Source: Omphiscola glabra (Eukaryota; Mollusca; Gastropoda; Lymnaeidae). Taken from it: 64,000 bases of DNA. Location of the stretch: positions 30,103,815-30,167,814 of the forward strand of contig OZ024794.1 in NCBI GenBank assembly GCA_964017045.1, written 5' to 3'. Position 1 is the first letter of the stretch; the number at the start of each line of letters is the position of its first letter. The notes beneath the pieces are model-generated. The model was given only the letters and a program-made list of their open reading frames with translations. It searched no databases and had not been told where the DNA came from. The translations under genes and the position numbers were made by a program. This document shows, piece after piece, positions 58,728 through 64,000 of this stretch.

Positions 58728-58951
58728 GAGTCTTTTCAATGTTTTTAACCTGTGCATTCGTTGTAAGTTCAGCGGAACTAAGAGCAGTGGAGCAGCGAGA
58801 GTTAGAGACACCTGGGGTGGTCCCTGAGATTTCGCTATACTTGTGAGTCTTTTCAACGTTTTTAACCCGTGCATTCGTTGTAAGTTCAGCGGAACTTAGA
58901 GCGGTAGAGCAGCCAGAGTTAGTGACACCTGGGGTGGTCCTTGAGATTTAG
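58728..58951. repeat. 117-bp tandem duplication
   Basis: Two copies of a block starting GAGTCTTTTCAA and ending near GTGGTCC.TGAGATTT, with a few substitutions. Confidence 0.85.
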
Positions 58952-58954
58952 CCG

Positions 58955-59495
58955 CCCCTAATTAAAGAAAAATCACTTTGCCAGCCGAATACACATAGAA
59001 AGTATGTTGTATGAAATGCCGGCCCAAAATTTAAGTTCCGCCGCTGTCTAAGAGCTTTTGGCGAACCCCCCCCCCCCCCCCCCCCTAAATGAAATGTCCA
59101 TACAAGTATATGAAAAGTTTCCTTCTGATCCCTTATGATAAGGGCTTTGTTCTCCAGAATCCGGATGGTGCCAACTTTTTCTTTTACGGCTGCCCATTGA
59201 TATCTCATTCATTGTTAGCGCTTCCTTTTAAGCTCTTTTGGTAATGAGGTTTTAGGACTTATGGGACGTTACCGGTTATCTGAGCCCACTTGTACAAGAT
59301 ATCCGATAGTCTGACACAGTTAATCCAATAGAAGTGATACATCACGCAACTCACCCGAGACTTGTAGGATGGCACGAGCTCCAAATCTATGTCAAGGCAA
59401 CTGAAGATTTCAAGTGCTAGCCAACAGCGATATACAGTATTTTTTTATCAGGTTTTCTTAATCCGTTCCCCTTTCCATTTCTTAATGTCTAGCAT
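58955..59495. other. Gene-free stretch
   Basis: A C-run of about 20 at 59068-59087; no gene supported. Confidence 0.4.
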
Positions 59496-59499
59496 CCTC

Positions 59500-59815
59500 C
59501 CTCCAATCCCCCCTAACTTTCTCCTTCCATCACTTCATCCCTCCCTACCTCCCTCACTTCATCCCCCTACCACCCTCACTTCATGCCTCCATTCCTTCCT
59601 CACTTCATCCCTCCCTACCTATCTCACTTCATCCCTCTCTACCTTCCTCACTTCATCCCTCCCTACCCCCCTCACTTCATCCCTCCCTCCTCCCTCACTT
59701 TATCCCTCCCTACCTCCCTCACTTTATCCCTCCCTACCTCCCTCACTTCACCCCTCCCTACCTCCCTTACTAATTAATCCCTCCCTCACTTCATCCCTCC
59801 ATCCCTCTCTTTTCC
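59500..59815. repeat. CT-rich minisatellite, ~24-bp unit
   Basis: Units CATCCCTCCCTACCTCCCTC plus ACTT. The Pro/Ser/Leu-rich forward frames are by-products. Confidence 0.9.
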
Positions 59816-59819
59816 TTCT

Positions 59820-62650
59820 TCCTTCCGTTTCTTTTTTGTTGTTGTTGTACGAAAGACGTATAAGAAATGGCAATTCTAATCGTAATCAGATATCTGGATC
59901 GTAGTTGCTTTAACGAAATTATACAATTATTTATTTTATACCTGAAATCTCTATTAAAAACCAAGAGACACTTGCACTATTGTAATTCAAGCCGTTTTTC
60001 TGTTTTTTGGAACTACATGTTAAAAGTAAGACGCGCCATCGAAGAGCCAGAGAAGTGGCGCCCCCGTTAAATTTGACACACAACAGAACGACCCGTCTCC
60101 CCGCTCCTAACACGGGTAAACGAGGAAAGCACTTACGGAACGCGCCGCAACGCCGTGTAGGTCGAGAGCCCCGGGATGTTTTACTCTAGGGCCTTAACAC
60201 CGGGATCGTTAGTCACAAGTGGCAAGTGGCTTGTTTCCCAGATATTGTCGGCTCGGGGAGGAAACAGGGGGGTCAGTCCCTGTGACGTCAGTATGTCCAC
60301 ACTTCAGTTGGGTTCAATACGCTCGCCTTGAGTAAAGTACATTTTATTGTAAAGCTCGGTTACGGAGTAAGGAGGCCAAAAATGATACGCGTCTGTTGTT
60401 AGCATGAAGACTTCTGATTTCTTACTTGCAACAAGTGTCTTCGATCTTTTAGTTTCATAAGCATGACAGACATCATTTTTAAAAAAATCAACTTCTTAGT
60501 ATCAAACTGTTTTAAGAATGATTTCGTTATGGTAACGATCGAAGAAGAAAAAGGTTTTGCTTCGCGAATTTTAATAAATATCAATAACTTTAGCGAAGGG
60601 TATCGAATACTAGAAGGTAAAGTCATCTACGTATTAATCACTTGCCGTTGGGTAGATACTTAACAATTCATAGCTGAAAGAGCATAGAAGAACCTATTAT
60701 AGTAAAGTAATTTAACACCAAACAGTTCAAAAGTTGACCAATAGGCCTCTCAGTACGGCCGATATGTTAGTGGTTAATTAAGCTGTGGGCTGTCATCTTT
60801 TGTGTGAAAGAACTTCTTTTCTATGGGTAATTACCAAAAAAAAAAATACGTACCCGGAGTTCGCCATCGACTCCACCCCCCCCCCCCTTTTCCAAAAGTG
60901 TCTGCTTCTGGCTTCGTTAATCCCCCCCCCCCCCCCCCCGGGTTTATGAAGGAAAGATGAGACCTGTAGGAGGAGTGATATCCTCTGTGGTCAGCTTATT
61001 TTAGATCAGCAATATGATCATCATATGAACGGAAACCAAAGTGATCGACTTTGTTTGTTGATCATAATTGGGAGAGAGTTGCACCACCTGAACCCTACCC
61101 GTACCGTTTCAACCGTTTGCATTAAACCAATGGCTTGTAACTGGCTAGTTTTGTGAAAGGTTCGCAGCCATGCATTAAATTTATTAGGTAAAATTAATTA
61201 AAGGCAGCATTACTCGCTGTCTCTTATCATAATCATACGCTGAAAAAAACCCAAGTAATAAATAAGTCTTTAAGAAAAAAGAAAGAGATCCTGCGAGCGC
61301 TACACAGCCCTATTATTGATTGTGCTCATGTCGGTGATCTATGAGGGGAACATTTACTGCCTTTACAACCGGTATTATGCCGATAATCAAGTAACAAGTT
61401 AATTTACTCGAACCAGATCTATAAAGCCCCACAACGCGCTCTCATCTCGTCAGATGTGTCAACAGACAGGGCGGCTAAATAAGGAACAACTCGCCTCTAT
61501 GACGCTGGGCGTTCTCTTTTTTTTCCACAGTTTCTATTTTGCGACATTCAATCACGCGGTCGAAAATAGAATTATTTCTTTTGTTAATTTAGTTTAAAGG
61601 CCATTTTTTAGAATATTCATGGTTTATCCCAAAAGAAAGGATCGATATTTTTCAGTATTTTTTAAAGACTGCATACAAAAACGTACATAAAGAACAACAT
61701 TACAAGTCAAATTTGATGCAAAGACTCTCGATTAAATATGGTATCAAGAGACAGTTACCGTTGTATTTTACAATATTGCAATGGAGCTCATGAGTTAGAG
61801 GGGCCACCGGTATAGGAATGCATTGTTTTCAACTTCAATAGCACCAATCTTGTCGTACTGATCTGGCTTCCCAATGTTTAGAATTTCACTGTCGACGTAC
61901 TAACCAGGGGGTTGTCTTTTATTTCGGTGGAAAAAAAAATAATTGACGAAGGACTTTTCCCATTTTTGACTTTATCCGGACTGCATGTGTTTGACGCAGA
62001 TTCTAATAAAATAGCACTCCCCATCATTGACTAGGTCCGTTGCATCTCTAGTTGAATCACAGCCCGATATTGGAGACTTCAAAGATTGCTAAGACCTCGT
62101 GATAGCCCTTAGCTTAAAGGAGCCTACCCGTCTATCTGTTGACTCAGGTCAGGTCCTCTGCAAACAGCCACAGAAGTGGAACATTGGAACATGGTGAGTA
62201 ATTATGGCATCTCAGTCATCGGCTGTTTTCTCGTTTTCCCCACATAGGCAACCGCAGTGATCACGCTGATATTTTTGGGGCACAAAGCTCGTGCTATACA
62301 ACGGTGCCAGCTAATTCATAACCGCCTTCCATTTCTAGTTCTGTCCATAGCTCCAAGGATGTCTTTGTGTATTGTTTTTTTTCTTGCTTTCCAATTCCCG
62401 CACAAGCTATTGTCGCTGACTATTGGCTGTCAGTGCTGTGATTCCCAACTAATCTGTCTGTGATTGCCATCGATTAATTCCCTATTCCTGAGATGAGGGC
62501 GGTGAGGAAAATCTTACGGTAAAAGAACCTTCCATCCGCAATGTGTTTACGACGGCTTTGGGAGGGGGATGGGTGGAAAGGGGAGGTCTTCTTTTGGTTT
62601 ATAATAGTTTTATTGCATTATATATTATTTTGTTCAGAACAGAGAAGCGT
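59820..62650. other. Long gene-free stretch
   Basis: 60020-60320 is notably GC-rich. C-runs at about 60877-60888 and 60923-60939. No coding exon, RNA gene or repeat that I can support. Confidence 0.4.
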
Positions 62651-62658
62651 AACACATA

Positions 62659-63449
62659 CAGTGGAACCTCTCATAATGAACACCTCTCATAATGAACACC
62701 TCTCATAACGAGTAATTCGCATAACGAGCAAAAAAAATGTGAAGAAGTTGCTCCCTTAACGAGCGACATTTCGCATAACGAGTTACGCAGAAAGAGGAAG
62801 TCCCTTTTTCCGGACATTCACTTCTGCTTGGAAAAAACTTTGGCCAGAGAGTGTTGTTGAATGTGATTTTGAAACAGTACCTGTGCAGTCTACAGTAACG
62901 AGATTGTGTCATTGGCCAATATCATGGAACTCGAGGTGGACAACAACGATATTGAAGAGCTTGTGAAAGAGCACAGTCAAGAGTTGATAACCGATGAGCT
63001 TATGGAGTTGCATCGTGTTTCACAGGAAGAAATTATGGAGAGCTCATTAATGGAGGAGGAAGTACCAGAGCAATAATCTTCTAGTGCAATAAGAGAAATG
63101 CTGAAAGCATGGGAAACTGTTGCATCGTACATTGAGAACCATCACCCTAATAAGGAGTTGGCTATTCGTACTACAAATTCGTACAAGGATTAATTATTTG
63201 TCATAAATTCATATTAAAATTTACGTTTTTTTTTGTTTCAAATCTACATTGTATTCCAAGTTGTTACACTCCTTAACAATTCATAAGTAATTTTATTTAA
63301 ATAAATGATAATACAAAAATTTGAAAAATGAGTATTTTTTCAGCATGGAACGCATTATCGTATTTTACATTGATTTGTATGGGAAAAGGTGTTTCGCTTA
63401 ACGAGTAAGATTCTGGAACGAATTATGCTCGTTATGAGAGGATCCACTG
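62659..63449 (+). mobile_element. Tigger/pogo-type DNA transposon, internally deleted (791 bp)
   Basis: Ends CAGTGGAACCTCTCATAATG and TCGTTATGAGAGGATCCACT, then G. It is flanked by TA on both sides (62657-62658 and 63450-63451), the expected duplication for Tc1/mariner-pogo elements. ATAACGAG sub-repeats occur at both ends. It retains only the 3' part of the transposase gene. Confidence 0.9.
62815..63192 (+). pseudogene. Tigger/pogo transposase C-terminal remnant
   Basis: Read with one frame change near 62900: AWKKLWPESVVECDFET, then IVSLANIMELEVDNNDIEEL, VKEHSQELITDELMEL, a stop after EEVPEQ, then AIREMLKAWETVASYIEN and HHPNKELA. This is the acidic C-terminal tail seen in Tigger-derived transposases (centromere-protein-B/jerky relatives). 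The HTH and DDE domains are deleted. Non-functional. Confidence 0.8.
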
Positions 63450-63454
63450 TATTT

Positions 63455-64000
63455 GATATGGTTATGTGAGCGCTTAGAAAACTTTTGTCTTGAGACATGC
63501 ATTCAATGCTAGATTTTTTAATATAAAAAGTTTAACGCGTAATCATTTTTCTTCTTGCGATATTGTAAACTTAAAAAAACATAGTGTTTTCTGAATGTAA
63601 GAGATTTTTGTAAAAGCTTTTATTTTATCCAAAGAAGTTCGCATTTTGTTGTCTGACCTCGTAAACTAGCCTTATTCTATAATTCATTGAATTAAAAAGT
63701 TAAAACGGTGATCTATAAAGATTTGTGTGTATTACATTTGTGACAAATCACAAAAGTACCACACACAAAAAAAAATAAAAAATGAAGGCGTGACGGCAAA
63801 AGGAGCGACGATAGCGATCTGAGAAAGAGGTAGTGTACTTTCAAACCAGTACACACCAAAACCATTTCGTCCTGTATCGAGTTTGTTCATTTGTACGACG
63901 TAGCCATTTTTCTACAGCAAGTTAACCCTTAATAAAAAGAAAATAAACAGAATTCAGGATTAGGAGGCAATATTAAATATGTCGATCAACGAGCTAATAA
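63455..64000. other. AT-rich end of window
   Basis: No gene, RNA or repeat supported. Confidence 0.45.

Noticed and set aside
59389..59904. 171-codon Pro/Ser/Leu-rich open frame
   Set aside because: It lies almost wholly in a CT-rich 24-bp minisatellite.

Overview
This is AT-rich animal nuclear DNA, most likely from a gastropod mollusc. It has spliced exons with GT/AG borders, non-LTR retrotransposon remnants, many short inverted-repeat DNA transposons, and abundant mini- and microsatellites. One element near 26.8 kb looks like the SPIN family of hAT transposons. SPIN is known from tetrapods, a triatomine bug and the pond snail Lymnaea, so a freshwater pulmonate snail fits. The species is an inference.

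Genes: one confident host gene is present. The 5' half of RBM45 (RNA-binding protein 45) lies on the minus strand, with start codon at 7236-7238 and seven exons running down to base 41, where the gene leaves the window. The exons join in frame to give 293 residues: RRM1, RRM2, a linker and the start of RRM3. The two largest introns carry repeats: a fold-back element in intron 1, and a (GT)n tract plus a dispersed repeat in intron 4. No other host gene can be supported from 7.3 to 64 kb; nearly all open frames there are short, low-complexity or derived from mobile elements.

Layout. 8.2-8.9 kb: LINE tail. 10.1-13.4 kb: three minisatellites, two of which abut the same hammerhead-ribozyme-like or Penelope-like motif. 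13.5-18.5 kb: a nested insertion in which a dispersed repeat was split by an inverted-repeat element, itself split by a 2.7-kb hAT transposon, with a LINE tail alongside. 19.8-26.1 kb: a 167-bp hAT MITE and four minisatellites, the largest a 2-kb array of 24-bp units. 26.8-31 kb: SPIN-like element, GATA microsatellite, an exact 39-bp duplication and a further MITE. 36-41 kb: hAT and Harbinger-like MITEs and the first of three LTR-like repeats. 42-49 kb: a LINE fragment with an internal tandem expansion, two more hAT elements, two minisatellites and an LTR-like repeat. 49.6-58.9 kb: LINE fragment, minisatellites, third LTR-like repeat and third copy of the hAT MITE family. 59.5-63.5 kb: a CT-rich array and a Tigger/pogo relic.

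The mobile elements are mainly truncated or non-autonomous and no intact transposase or reverse transcriptase is seen. Several insertions keep perfect 8-bp target duplications, so parts of this landscape look fairly recent. Calls rest on reading the sequence by eye; copy numbers and outer edges of arrays are approximate.
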